Positions 48,519-57,410 of a stretch of 64,000 nucleotides of DNA are shown here, piece after piece. Source of the DNA: Bacteroidota bacterium (lineage in GTDB: Bacteria; Bacteroidota; Bacteroidia; B-17B0; Aurantibacillaceae). The position numbers and the translations under genes are program-made. The stretch covers positions 62,001 to 126,000 of the forward strand of contig JACCXH010000015.1 of assembly GCA_013697245.1 (NCBI GenBank). Direction: 5' to 3'. Position 1 is the first letter of the stretch; each line of letters starts with the position of its first letter. Under the pieces are notes generated by a model. The model saw only the letters and a program-made list of their open reading frames with translations. It was not told where the DNA came from and did no database searches.

Positions 48519-48610
48519 TGATAGAACTTGGATGACACAGATTTAAAAGGTTTTCACTGATTTTGATTGGTGATGATCCGCAAGATCAATTTAATCCGTG
48601 TTCCATCTCC
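48519..48610. repeat. ~92-bp repeat copy B, related to copy A
   Basis: GTGATAGAAC...CACAGAT...CACTGATTTT...GTTCCATCTCC. Confidence 0.6.
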
Positions 48611-48627
48611 ACATCGTTCATTTCAAT

Positions 48628-48993
48628 TTATTTTTCATCCGTTGGTTCCCACAACTCAATTTTATTTCCTTCAGGATCATACACCCACGCAAATTTTCCA
48701 TAAGATTCGTTCATGCGTTTCTCATCTATTTTTACATTAGCGGCTTTTAATTGTTCCATCAATTTATCAAGGTTGCTTACACGCAGGTTGATCATAAATT
48801 GCTGTTCGGGGTTTCCAAAATAAGTAGTGTCTTTTTTAAAAGGTGCAAACACCGTGGGTCCGGCCTCTTGTGGCCATGGTACATAATTTTGCACAGCATT
48901 AATACCAAAATGTTTTTCATACCAAAGCGCTAAAGCTTTATCATCGTTTGAACGGAAAAAAATTCCGCCAATTCCTGTTACTAATTTTTCCAT
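48628..48993 (-). CDS. VOC/glyoxalase family protein
   Basis: ITGIGGIFFRSNDDKALALWYEKHFGI..FAWVYDPEGNKIELWEP. Confidence 0.9.
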   Translation of the reverse strand: MEKLVTGIGGIFFRSNDDKALALWYEKHFGINAVQNYVPWPQEAGPTVFAPFKKDTTYFGNPEQQFMINLRVSNLDKLMEQLKAANVKIDEKRMNESYGKFAWVYDPEGNKIELWEPTDEK

Positions 48994-48997
48994 ACTT

Positions 48998-49534
48998 CTA
49001 AATTGTTTGAGTTTGTTGTTTAACTTTCTTTTTTAAGATCAGGGCGCTAACAAGTGTTACTAATAATCCTACAGGAAAAATCTCCATATAGGTGATCAGT
49101 ATCAAAAAAAGAGGGTTCTTATACATTTCTTTATTACGTTCAATTTCTGCTATTTGTTTATCTATTTCTATTTGTGATAAACCACTCACCTGAACTTGTT
49201 TTAACATATTAGAGCTATAGTTTTCCATAAAATCAGAAAGAACGAATTTAAGTTCAAAGATCCAGGTAATTACATAGAAAGTAGAAGCGATCAGTGAAAT
49301 TAAAATCCCAATTTTAAAACCTTTACCAAAAGTAATAAGGCCATCGTTATATTTATCCCTGAAATTTTTAATGCCCACAAAAACAAATGAAAAGGCAACC
49401 AGCATAGCGGCATAGCCAACCAGCATACTCCCTGCACCACTAACATCTTTGCTGAACAAAAGCATGCTTACGAACATAAACGTGCTAACTATGATGCCGG
49501 CTATAGACCCAAAAACTAAAACATTCTTTCTCAT
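48998..49534 (-). CDS. DUF4199 domain-containing membrane protein
   Basis: Multi-TM; GYAAMLVAFSFVFVGIKNFRDKYNDGLITFGKGFKIGILISLIASTFYVITWI. Confidence 0.85.
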   Translation of the reverse strand: MRKNVLVFGSIAGIIVSTFMFVSMLLFSKDVSGAGSMLVGYAAMLVAFSFVFVGIKNFRDKYNDGLITFGKGFKIGILISLIASTFYVITWIFELKFVLSDFMENYSSNMLKQVQVSGLSQIEIDKQIAEIERNKEMYKNPLFLILITYMEIFPVGLLVTLVSALILKKKVKQQTQTI

Positions 49535-49628
49535 TTTTAAAAATTAAATTGGTTAATATGTGGCAAAACTAAGGTACAAAAAAGCCTTTTCCTTCATACT
49601 TTTGGGTGATTTTAAATTTATTTTTCAG

Positions 49629-49648
49629 ATTCATACCAAAGTATGAAT
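49629..49648. promoter_or_regulatory. Putative operator dyad upstream of the DUF4199 gene
   Basis: ATTCATAC-CAAA-GTATGAAT; half-sites also at 49593-49605 and 49657-49665. Confidence 0.5.
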
Positions 49649-49666
49649 GCTTTTATGGTATGAGAC

Positions 49667-50152
49667 TCAAGCGTTTAGCTTTTCAATAGCCTGCGTTCTT
49701 CTTTTAACATCCAGTTTCTCAAATAATTTCGAAGAATGGGTTTTAACCGTATTCAAGGATACAAAAAGTTTTTCGGCAATCTCATTATTGCTTAAACCGG
49801 CGGACATTAATTCAAGAACATCCAGCTCTCGTTTACTTATACCTAACTTATTTAACTCATTTTCATTAAAAACAAAATTGGGGTTTGAAGTAACAAATAC
49901 TTCTTTCTCAACTTCTACTATTACTGTTTTAATTTTTGGTTTGGTCAATTTTAAAGCCAGCCAAATGCCCAGGGTCATAAAAATAACTGCAATGGCACCA
50001 ATATAAATTTCAAATGCGTTGCTAATGATCACAAAACGGTACTCAAGCCATTTCAGAAGAAAAAGCAAGGCGGCAAGTGAGGTACCGTATATAATAATGA
50101 GTTTATTTTTCGCGAAAAAAATAGTGAGCATACTTTTATTAATGATAAACAA
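49667..50152 (-). CDS. Membrane-anchored LuxR-type HTH transcriptional regulator
   Basis: Two N-terminal TM segments, then LGISKRELDVLELMSAGLSNNEIAEKLFVSLNTVKTHSSKLFEKLDVKRRTQAI. Confidence 0.88.
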   Translation of the reverse strand: MFIINKSMLTIFFAKNKLIIIYGTSLAALLFLLKWLEYRFVIISNAFEIYIGAIAVIFMTLGIWLALKLTKPKIKTVIVEVEKEVFVTSNPNFVFNENELNKLGISKRELDVLELMSAGLSNNEIAEKLFVSLNTVKTHSSKLFEKLDVKRRTQAIEKLNA

Positions 50153-50163
50153 AGATAGTTTTT

Positions 50164-50568
50164 TTAAATTTCAGTGCCGAAATAAATTATAGAGAATACT
50201 GAAGTGAAATAAAGCCAGATCAATGAAAATATAATGTGTATAAGGGTTTCAAAGGCTTTACCACGCCATAGTCTTGGCGAGTATACAAAGAACTGGAATA
50301 GCAAACGCGTAAACCAAAATAAGAACAAGCCAAAAATTACAGCGTTACCCAAACGCGTCGTAAGAAGGTCTATCGTGCAACAAATACAAAGCAGGCCCAT
50401 TAATAATACAACAAAGGCAATAAAAAAAGTGTGTACATACATTAATTGCCTATTAACCAAACTTATTAGTGGCATCTCTTTTTTCCAATAGAATTTTTTT
50501 GGAAAAATAATATGTACAAATGCCAGGGCAATGCACATGTAACCAATTATTTTAAGATGTAATTCCAT
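50164..50568 (-). CDS. Hypothetical membrane protein
   Basis: ORF with about four TM segments; overlaps the upstream ORF by 17 bp. Confidence 0.7.
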   Translation of the reverse strand: MELHLKIIGYMCIALAFVHIIFPKKFYWKKEMPLISLVNRQLMYVHTFFIAFVVLLMGLLCICCTIDLLTTRLGNAVIFGLFLFWFTRLLFQFFVYSPRLWRGKAFETLIHIIFSLIWLYFTSVFSIIYFGTEI

Positions 50569-51310
50569 TTTTGTTAAGTATGAAAGTAGAAATAAATGGT
50601 GTTATTTTAAACTCTTTTTCCAAATGTAACCCTGAATCATTAAACGCCTTTTTCCAGGTAGCCTTAGAGTGAAAATGAAAGAAGCCGAAATTGTACGCAA
50701 AAAAATTAGCAAGATCGCGTTGATGCTCTACGACTATAATTTTTCCGGTTGGTGTTAATGCATTTTTTAACTGTTTAAAAAAAACAATCCGTTCTTCTGC
50801 ATTTCTTATCTCATGCGCAGCTAAAATTAAAAAAACAACATCGGTTGATTTTTCCTTTAACGGAATAGCACTGGTGCGAATTGTTTTTGTGCCTGGATAA
50901 GTTGGATAGGCCTTGCGTGCCCGCTCGATTGATATTTCGGTGTGTTTGGCCGGATCGTAAAAATCAAAAACCTGTAAATTAGCTGTGGGATATTTTTGCA
51001 TTAATAACGCGCTGGTCTCATCAAAGCCGGCGTTAATATTTGCTATTTGTTGCGGCGAGGAAACGGTTAACCAATCCAAAGCATATAAATTAGAGAGGTC
51101 GTAAATATATAACGATACCGCCAACGACACCAAAATGCCTAGTGTGCTCAGTAGCAAAAAAATATCAGCAAAGACCTGAAATGACGGTGGCAAATACTGT
51201 TTTGCAAATTGTAAACCTGCAATAGCAATAATGGCAATAACATAAAATTGCCAGTTAAACCTCACAATATTTGTAACACCCTGTAATACTTTTCTTTTTA
51301 CTCTTTCCAT
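50552..51310 (-). CDS. Class I SAM-dependent methyltransferase-like protein with N-terminal TM segments
   Basis: NLQVFDFYDPAKHTEISIERAR..TDVVFLILAAHEIRNAEERIVFFKQLKNALTPTGKIIVVEH. Confidence 0.8.
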   Translation of the reverse strand: MERVKRKVLQGVTNIVRFNWQFYVIAIIAIAGLQFAKQYLPPSFQVFADIFLLLSTLGILVSLAVSLYIYDLSNLYALDWLTVSSPQQIANINAGFDETSALLMQKYPTANLQVFDFYDPAKHTEISIERARKAYPTYPGTKTIRTSAIPLKEKSTDVVFLILAAHEIRNAEERIVFFKQLKNALTPTGKIIVVEHQRDLANFFAYNFGFFHFHSKATWKKAFNDSGLHLEKEFKITPFISTFILNKNGITS

Positions 51311-52035
51311 TTTTCTACCTTTCCTTTTTTCCAGTAATAAGGAATGTTCTCAATAATAAAAGCATTTGCCAAAACAATTCTCTTAAAATTTTTTTGTTGG
51401 ATGAATCCTACTTCGTGTTTTAAAACTTCTACAGCTCTAGGTGTCCAATTCTCGCGCACGCCTTCAATGATGAGTACTTTTTTGGTGTTTTTATTATATG
51501 TAAACGTAAATGGTAATGGTCCCGCAAAAAGTCGGGCCGCTTTCCAATCTGTAAACGGTGAGTTTTCTGGAAGTTTTACGTCTTCCTTACCCACATTCAC
51601 TTCTATACTCAGGTCAGATTTTTTTGAAGTGATCAAAGTATTATCTCCGTTTTTATGAATTGTAATATCGGTTGTGGTGTAATTGTAATGTGTAAAAATA
51701 TTTCCAAAAAAAGACATTTTATTTTTATTGGTCTCCGATTTTAAAATATATAAACCTCTTAAACGCTTACCGCGTTTATCAATATATTTTACAAATACGC
51801 GGTAGCCCGTCAAAAAAAAATCGTTACCCATAAATTTTGGAAAACCTTTTGGACGTAGATCTTTTGTTTGCACCATGGCTACCGCAATAAAAGCCCAGGT
51901 ATCGTTTAACGTATCCAGCTCCAAACATTCGGGAATAAATCCTTTTAACTCATCTTTTGGTATGGCATAAGTTAACACCAACGAACTTTTAAAAAAAGTT
52001 TCTACAGCAAAAGGATGATCTTTAAGGGATAGCAT
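51298..52035 (-). CDS. DUF2071-like (acetoacetate decarboxylase-like) protein
   Basis: Start PFAVETFFKSSLVLTYAIPKDELKGFIPECLELD..DTWAFIAVAMVQTKDLRPKGFPKFMG. Confidence 0.75.
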   Translation of the reverse strand: MLSLKDHPFAVETFFKSSLVLTYAIPKDELKGFIPECLELDTLNDTWAFIAVAMVQTKDLRPKGFPKFMGNDFFLTGYRVFVKYIDKRGKRLRGLYILKSETNKNKMSFFGNIFTHYNYTTTDITIHKNGDNTLITSKKSDLSIEVNVGKEDVKLPENSPFTDWKAARLFAGPLPFTFTYNKNTKKVLIIEGVRENWTPRAVEVLKHEVGFIQQKNFKRIVLANAFIIENIPYYWKKGKVEKWKE

Positions 52036-52091
52036 AATTTTCTAAGATACGAATATAATTTGCTGGAAAGTTACAAATGAACTAAGTTTCA

Positions 52092-52505
52092 CTAAGATTT
52101 TTTTGTGCTCCTTTGTATCTCCGCGCCTTTGTGGCGAAATAAAAATTCATTCACAAAAATAATGCTCATTAATAACAGGGCCGGGAATATATTAGCCCTA
52201 CCGTATAATAACAGGTCGGGGGCAAGCGTAATTTCAATACAGTTCATGGTGCCGATAATAAGTATTTGTATAATGGCGCACCATCGTGATCTTATGCCGC
52301 TTATGATCCATACAACCATTAATACTTCCAGTGCGCCAATTAGTTTAATAAGTATAAAAGAATGTTCATCGCCCAAAATACGGCCAACAATTTGCTGGTG
52401 ACGCGGTACAAAATTTAATAATTTACAAAATAAACCGTTCAATAACCAAACAAGGGCGATCAGGTAGTTTAAAATATTTTTTAGCATTAACCTGTTTACG
52501 GCCAT
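52092..52505 (-). CDS. DoxX-like family membrane protein
   Basis: Four TM segments; LNYLIALVWLLNGLFCKLLNFVPRHQQIVGRILG..KLIGALEVLMVVWIISG. Confidence 0.75.
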   Translation of the reverse strand: MAVNRLMLKNILNYLIALVWLLNGLFCKLLNFVPRHQQIVGRILGDEHSFILIKLIGALEVLMVVWIISGIRSRWCAIIQILIIGTMNCIEITLAPDLLLYGRANIFPALLLMSIIFVNEFLFRHKGAEIQRSTKKS

Positions 52506-52514
52506 AAAGTAAAA

Positions 52515-52967
52515 TTAAATTTCGGGCGCTAATTCCAATATCATGTCCAATTGTATTGTTGCGCCTGCAGGCAACTGCTTGGCGCCTATTGCGGTTCGTG
52601 CGTGCCGGCCTTTTTCGCCAAACAAGATTATCAGTAGCTCTGATGCCCCATCTAAAACTTTTGGCTGTGCCGTAAATTCCGAAGCAGAGCGAATAAAACC
52701 CTGCATTTTTATGACACCAACTATAAGATCTAAATTTTTTATATCTTCTTTAATAATGGCCAAAAGTAATAACACCGTATCGGCTGCTGCTTTTTTCGCT
52801 TCCGCTTCAGTAACATCGGTACCAACCTCACCGCGCAGGTCGCTCACCCTGGCCGAAACATACAACAGGTTGCCAATACGCTTGCTGCCAAGATAATTAC
52901 CGGCAGCATGTTTTGGCGCTTCCAGTTTTAATCCCATTTGTTTTAACTTTTCTTCAACAGCACTCAT
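52515..52967 (-). CDS. RidA family protein (YjgF/YER057c/UK114)
   Basis: GNYLGSKRIGNLLYVSARVSDLRGEVG..KVLDGASELLIILFGEKGRHARTAIGAKQLPAGATIQLDMILEL. Confidence 0.92.
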   Translation of the reverse strand: MSAVEEKLKQMGLKLEAPKHAAGNYLGSKRIGNLLYVSARVSDLRGEVGTDVTEAEAKKAAADTVLLLLAIIKEDIKNLDLIVGVIKMQGFIRSASEFTAQPKVLDGASELLIILFGEKGRHARTAIGAKQLPAGATIQLDMILELAPEI

Positions 52968-52969
52968 TA

Positions 52970-53365
52970 TTATTTTTTCTTTTTCAATTTCTTTTTTTCT
53001 TTTTGCAATTCGGTAACAATATTTTCTTTTACTCTATACTTTACAATATCGGTAATTAATTTTATTGGCACAGTCTTATCTATTGGAAATTTTATGGTTC
53101 CTTTTGATACTTCGTATAACTTTAGTTTATCTTTAAATGCAACAATTGCTTTGGTTTTAGGAAAAATAGAATAATGATCTTTAAATACGGCGTACCAAAT
53201 TAACATACCGTGAAATTTAACCGCCGGCATTTGGTAACTAATGACTTCTTCGCCTTTTGGTACTGCTTTTTTAATAATAGTGCGGATACTTTCCAGTATT
53301 TTCTTCGCATGTGAGGGTTGCGCAGCAATGTATTGGTCTACCGATGAAAATTGTTCTTTTTTCAT
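52970..53365 (-). CDS. DUF1801 family protein (iron chaperone-like)
   Basis: SVDQYIAAQPSHAKKILESIRTIIKKAVPKGEEVISYQMPAVKFHGMLIWYAVFKDHYSIFP. Confidence 0.9.
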   Translation of the reverse strand: MKKEQFSSVDQYIAAQPSHAKKILESIRTIIKKAVPKGEEVISYQMPAVKFHGMLIWYAVFKDHYSIFPKTKAIVAFKDKLKLYEVSKGTIKFPIDKTVPIKLITDIVKYRVKENIVTELQKEKKKLKKKK

Positions 53366-53376
53366 GTGCCGCTTAT

Positions 53377-53841
53377 TTATTTTTGATCATAGGCTTCCTG
53401 CAGTTTTTTAATTTCGATCTTATTCATTTTCAGCATTGCGTTCATTACATTTTGAGACTTAACGGGATCAGGATCACCCATTAATTTTCCTAAAGCGCTT
53501 GGAATGATCTGCCACGATAAACCAAATTTATCTTTTAACCAACCGCAACGATCTTCCGATCCGCCTGCGCTGAGCTTTGCCCAGAAATTATCTACTTCTT
53601 CCTGTGTTTCGCAATTCACAAAAAAAGAAATAGCAGGTGTAAATTTAAACATTGGGCCTCCGTCTAATGCCATAAATTCCTGGTTCTCTAATTGAAATGT
53701 AGCCGTTAATATTTTTCCGCCGGCGCCATCACCTATACGATGTACGTTATTAATTTTAGTATTCTTAAAAATGGAGGTATAAAAAGTCATAGCTTCTTCT
53801 ATATTGCCATTGAACCATAGGAAAGGTGTTATTTTTTGCAT
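53377..53841 (-). CDS. VOC family protein (PhnB-like)
   Basis: ITPFLWFNGNIEEAMTFYTSIFKNTKI..DRCGWLKDKFGLSWQIIPSALGKLMGDPDPVKSQNVMNAMLKM. Confidence 0.93.
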   Translation of the reverse strand: MQKITPFLWFNGNIEEAMTFYTSIFKNTKINNVHRIGDGAGGKILTATFQLENQEFMALDGGPMFKFTPAISFFVNCETQEEVDNFWAKLSAGGSEDRCGWLKDKFGLSWQIIPSALGKLMGDPDPVKSQNVMNAMLKMNKIEIKKLQEAYDQK

Positions 53842-54104
53842 GATCTTATTTTTTTAAGTTATAAAGTAAAATTAAAAAATAGTTTTCTCTTTAAACTGTG
53901 TAAAAACGACAAATTTGTGGGTATATCTCGACACAATAGGTTAATAGCAATTAAAAATAAACATTCGCGGCTTCATTGCCAAAAAAATATCCCTTAGTAA
54001 TTTGCAATAATTCAAAAAATCTTACGTGTGTAGCAATAATAATTACTTGTGTTGGTGAGCGAAATACATATACTCGAAATTTATAATATAAAACCAGTAT
54101 TATC

Positions 54105-54290
54105 ATGACAATATATGAATATGCCAGATTAAGCACTGAACAAAAAAAAGCGGTGTTAAAGAACGAAGCCATTTTGTTAGAACATTTTGCAGCCAATGGA
54201 AATACCGTGTACGTTTATTTCTTAAATAATTTTTTTATTGAAATAGTCACTAAAAACGGGAAGATCATTGATAATATTCCTTTTATATGA
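54105..54290 (+). CDS. Small hypothetical protein
   Basis: MTIYEYARLSTEQKKAVLKNEAILLEHFAANGNTVYVYFLNNFFIEIV; isolated 61-aa ORF. Confidence 0.5.
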   Translation: MTIYEYARLSTEQKKAVLKNEAILLEHFAANGNTVYVYFLNNFFIEIVTKNGKIIDNIPFI

Positions 54291-54381
54291 GGGTATAAGA
54301 TCGATAAAAAAAACTTGCACATGATCGAAAAAAGAAACGCTGTTTTTCGTTTAGCGGCATAATGATAGAATTAGATAAATA

Positions 54382-54687
54382 CTATCTTTTATTTGGACTG
54401 ATACTTTTAAAGGTATCTAATACAAATTTAAATTTTTCCATATTTACAGGTTTAAATTTTTTCTCTGTGCTTACAGGATAATTTGTAACACAATTTGTAG
54501 TTAAGCAATTACTTGGGCGAGTAGGTCGTTTCTCGAAGCCACCACCACAATTAGGGCAAACATTTTGTAAAATTGTATTTACACAATCGGCACAAAAAGT
54601 ACACTCAAAAGTACAGATCATTGCCTCGTTAGAATCATTGGGTAATGCTTTATCGCAGTGTTCGCAGGATGGCCTAATGTCAAGCAT
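54382..54687 (-). CDS. DUF1272 domain-containing zinc-ribbon-like protein
   Basis: MLDIRPSCEHCDKALPNDSNEAMICTFECTFCADCVNTILQNVCPNCGGGFEKRP. Confidence 0.9.
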   Translation of the reverse strand: MLDIRPSCEHCDKALPNDSNEAMICTFECTFCADCVNTILQNVCPNCGGGFEKRPTRPSNCLTTNCVTNYPVSTEKKFKPVNMEKFKFVLDTFKSISPNKR

Positions 54688-54691
54688 ATTT

Positions 54692-56890
54692 TTATTCTTT
54701 AACTAATTTATAGTTCCCGATACTATTTCCTTGCGTTACGTTAACTAAATAAATTGCTTTTGGTAAGTGCGCAATATTTAAAGTGGCTTGTTGCGAATTT
54801 ATACTTTCCGTAAACACAATTTGGCCCAATGCATTATACATAGTTAAAAAAATTAATCCTTCATTTTGTGTTTCGATCCTAAGTAGGGCGCCGACTGGAT
54901 TCGGATATATTTTTATACCATTTAAAGCCGCAGGATTATTTTTTATACCAAGGCAAGGATCAGTGAATTGGTTAAAAGCAAAACTGTTTACACAACCATG
55001 GATATCACTAACATTTAAAGAATAAACGGTATTAACGGTTGGTGTTATTACAATGCTTGAGGTATTGGCACCCGAACCCCAGGTATAAGATGTTGCACTG
55101 GTTGCATTTAAAGTAGCCGTGTTGCCAATACAAACCAATGTGTTACTTGTTGTAATGGTTACTGATGGCAAAGCATAAACCGTTATATTAAGCGTTTGCT
55201 GCGCTGATTGTCCGCATATGTTATTGGCGGTTACGGTTAAATTACCGCTACTGGTATTAGCAACTATTCCAATGGTGTTAGTTCCGCTTGTGCCATTCCA
55301 ACTCCCGGGCAATGTCCATGTATAGCTGTTAGCACCCGGAACCGGAGTTATAGAATAATTTGCCGAAGATCCGTCACATATGGCTGTAATGCCAATTATA
55401 GCGCCAGGTTGTGCCGGTGCGCCCTGGCAATATTTAGCGGTAAAGGCATCAAAGTTACCATTGGAAGGTAAAAAATAAGTGCCTGCTCCCGGATCAAAAT
55501 CTACCAGGTTCTCAAAGATCCCTGTAATAATTACATTTCCTGCATCAACGGCAATCCCGAAACCGTATTCCTGTCCAAAACTGCCAATACCTTGTGCCCA
55601 AACAAAATTTCCTGCGGCATCCAATTTGCTAATATAAATATCAGTTTGCACAGAGCCTGTTAGCACACTTGCGCCTGCACCGGGGTCAAAGTCTGCGGGG
55701 CCTGTAAAATAACCGGTAGAATATACATTGCCTGCTGGATCAGTAGTAATGGACATTCCCGACTCTGCATTTGGCCCACCCATCGATCTTGCCCAAACAA
55801 AATTTCCATTCTGGTCGAGTTTATCAATATAAATATCGCTATTGCCAATCGGTTGGATTGTATATGTTGCCGCACCCGGATCAAAATCTACCGCGCCAAT
55901 ATAATTACCGGTAATGTAAACATTGTTAGTAGCATCTAGTTTAATGTCTTGGCAAGTGGTGCCACCTGATGGATCGCCAACCTGGCCTGCCCATAAAAAA
56001 TTTCCGGAAGCTGTTAATTTGCACACAAATGCCGAAAAATTGGAAGCGTTTAAAGTATAAGTTGTTGCTGCAGGATCAAAATCGGCGACACCTAAAAAAG
56101 TGCCTGCTAAATAAGAATTTCCAACGCCGTCAACTGTTATGCCGTATGCTGCGTCCTGGCTGGCTCCTCCCAATTGTTGGGCCCATACAAAATTTCCTGT
56201 AGCGGTTAATTTTAAAACAAATATATCGTTACTTCCAAAAGAAGTTAGATTGTAAACTGCAATGGCCGGATCAAAATCCGGTGTGCCTTGAAAAAATCCG
56301 GTGGCATAAATATTTCCGCCGGCATCCACGTCTACTCCAAGCGCATTATCATTTTGTGTGCCGCCAAATGGCGCAGCCCATATAAAATTTCCGGCGGCAT
56401 CTAACTTTAAAATAAAAGCATCTTCGCCGGTAATGGTATTGTAAGCAAAATTGCCCGGCCCCGGATCAAGATCTACGGTACCATTAAAATAACCTGTAAC
56501 AATTACATTATTTGTTGCGTCTACGGCAATAGACATGCCAATACCATAATTATCGCCTACCAATTGTTTAGCCCAGATAAAAGCACCACTTGGACTAATC
56601 TTAGAAATAAAAATATCGTTAACTGCTGCCGTAAGTGTAAATACAGCCGAACCCGGATCAAAATCTACAACCCCCGAAAAATAACCGGTTGTGTAAATAT
56701 TACCCACCGCGTCTACGGTTATATTTTGACTACGGTCATACCCAGTGCTGCCTGTGTTTTGTGCCCATTGTACATTTACCTGCGCTTTGGTAAATGTGCA
56801 TACAAAAATTAGTAATAAAGGTAATAAACCTGACCTGATCTTCTTTTTTAAAATGTTTGGCATAAATACTAAAGTAGTAAATTTTCGCAA
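54692..56890 (-). CDS. SBBP-type beta-propeller repeat secreted protein with T9SS sorting domain
   Basis: Repeated (D)xxGNxYxTGxFxGxxDFDPG...FIxKLDxxGNFVWAxxxGG units; C-terminal IKIYPNPVGALLRI..LPKAIYLVNV. Confidence 0.9.
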   Translation of the reverse strand: MRKFTTLVFMPNILKKKIRSGLLPLLLIFVCTFTKAQVNVQWAQNTGSTGYDRSQNITVDAVGNIYTTGYFSGVVDFDPGSAVFTLTAAVNDIFISKISPSGAFIWAKQLVGDNYGIGMSIAVDATNNVIVTGYFNGTVDLDPGPGNFAYNTITGEDAFILKLDAAGNFIWAAPFGGTQNDNALGVDVDAGGNIYATGFFQGTPDFDPAIAVYNLTSFGSNDIFVLKLTATGNFVWAQQLGGASQDAAYGITVDGVGNSYLAGTFLGVADFDPAATTYTLNASNFSAFVCKLTASGNFLWAGQVGDPSGGTTCQDIKLDATNNVYITGNYIGAVDFDPGAATYTIQPIGNSDIYIDKLDQNGNFVWARSMGGPNAESGMSITTDPAGNVYSTGYFTGPADFDPGAGASVLTGSVQTDIYISKLDAAGNFVWAQGIGSFGQEYGFGIAVDAGNVIITGIFENLVDFDPGAGTYFLPSNGNFDAFTAKYCQGAPAQPGAIIGITAICDGSSANYSITPVPGANSYTWTLPGSWNGTSGTNTIGIVANTSSGNLTVTANNICGQSAQQTLNITVYALPSVTITTSNTLVCIGNTATLNATSATSYTWGSGANTSSIVITPTVNTVYSLNVSDIHGCVNSFAFNQFTDPCLGIKNNPAALNGIKIYPNPVGALLRIETQNEGLIFLTMYNALGQIVFTESINSQQATLNIAHLPKAIYLVNVTQGNSIGNYKLVKE

Positions 56891-56930
56891 ACAAAAAAGA
56901 AAATTATCATGAGTTTTTAATATCCAAATA

Positions 56931-57167
56931 TCATTTTTTCTTCTTTGGCTTTTCTTCTTCCATTTTTTTTGTTTTATCAGAATCTATATCTATGCCGGTG
57001 GTATCCGGATCCCGTTCACGTTTTGGTTTTGAATAACGGTTTTCATTGTCAGCAGTTCCCGGATCGGTGCTATCTGCATCGTTGTCTGTTCCTGAATGAT
57101 CAGAGTTATTATCGGGCAAAGTAGGATCTTTACTTTCTTTCTTCTTTGGCTTGTTTTTTTCGTTCAT
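56931..57167 (-). CDS. Highly charged small hypothetical protein
   Basis: 78 aa, Lys/Asp-rich low complexity. Confidence 0.45.
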   Translation of the reverse strand: MNEKNKPKKKESKDPTLPDNNSDHSGTDNDADSTDPGTADNENRYSKPKRERDPDTTGIDIDSDKTKKMEEEKPKKKK

Positions 57168-57410
57168 TTAGGTAAAGACATGCAAATTTCATTCCTGAAA
57201 AACGAGGAGCCTATCTGGCGGAATATAACTTTTGGCCTTTTATCGAAATGGCATTAAAGCCTTTTTGGGCTATGCTTTAAAGACTCAGGTGGGGTAGAAA
57301 AGAGATCAAAAATAAAAAATTCATGCGTTGCTAATTTATACCACAAACATAAGTAGGTAAGGTTAGGTTTTAAGTACCCGGGTTTGGAAAATGAAGTTTT
57401 TTTAAAAACT

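Noticed and set aside
48628-53841. Run of small minus-strand genes (VOC, DUF4199, LuxR, methyltransferase, DUF2071, DoxX, RidA, DUF1801, PhnB-like) as a defence or biosynthetic island
   Set aside because: No defence nuclease, toxin-antitoxin, or core biosynthetic enzyme is visible; components are common stand-alone accessory families.
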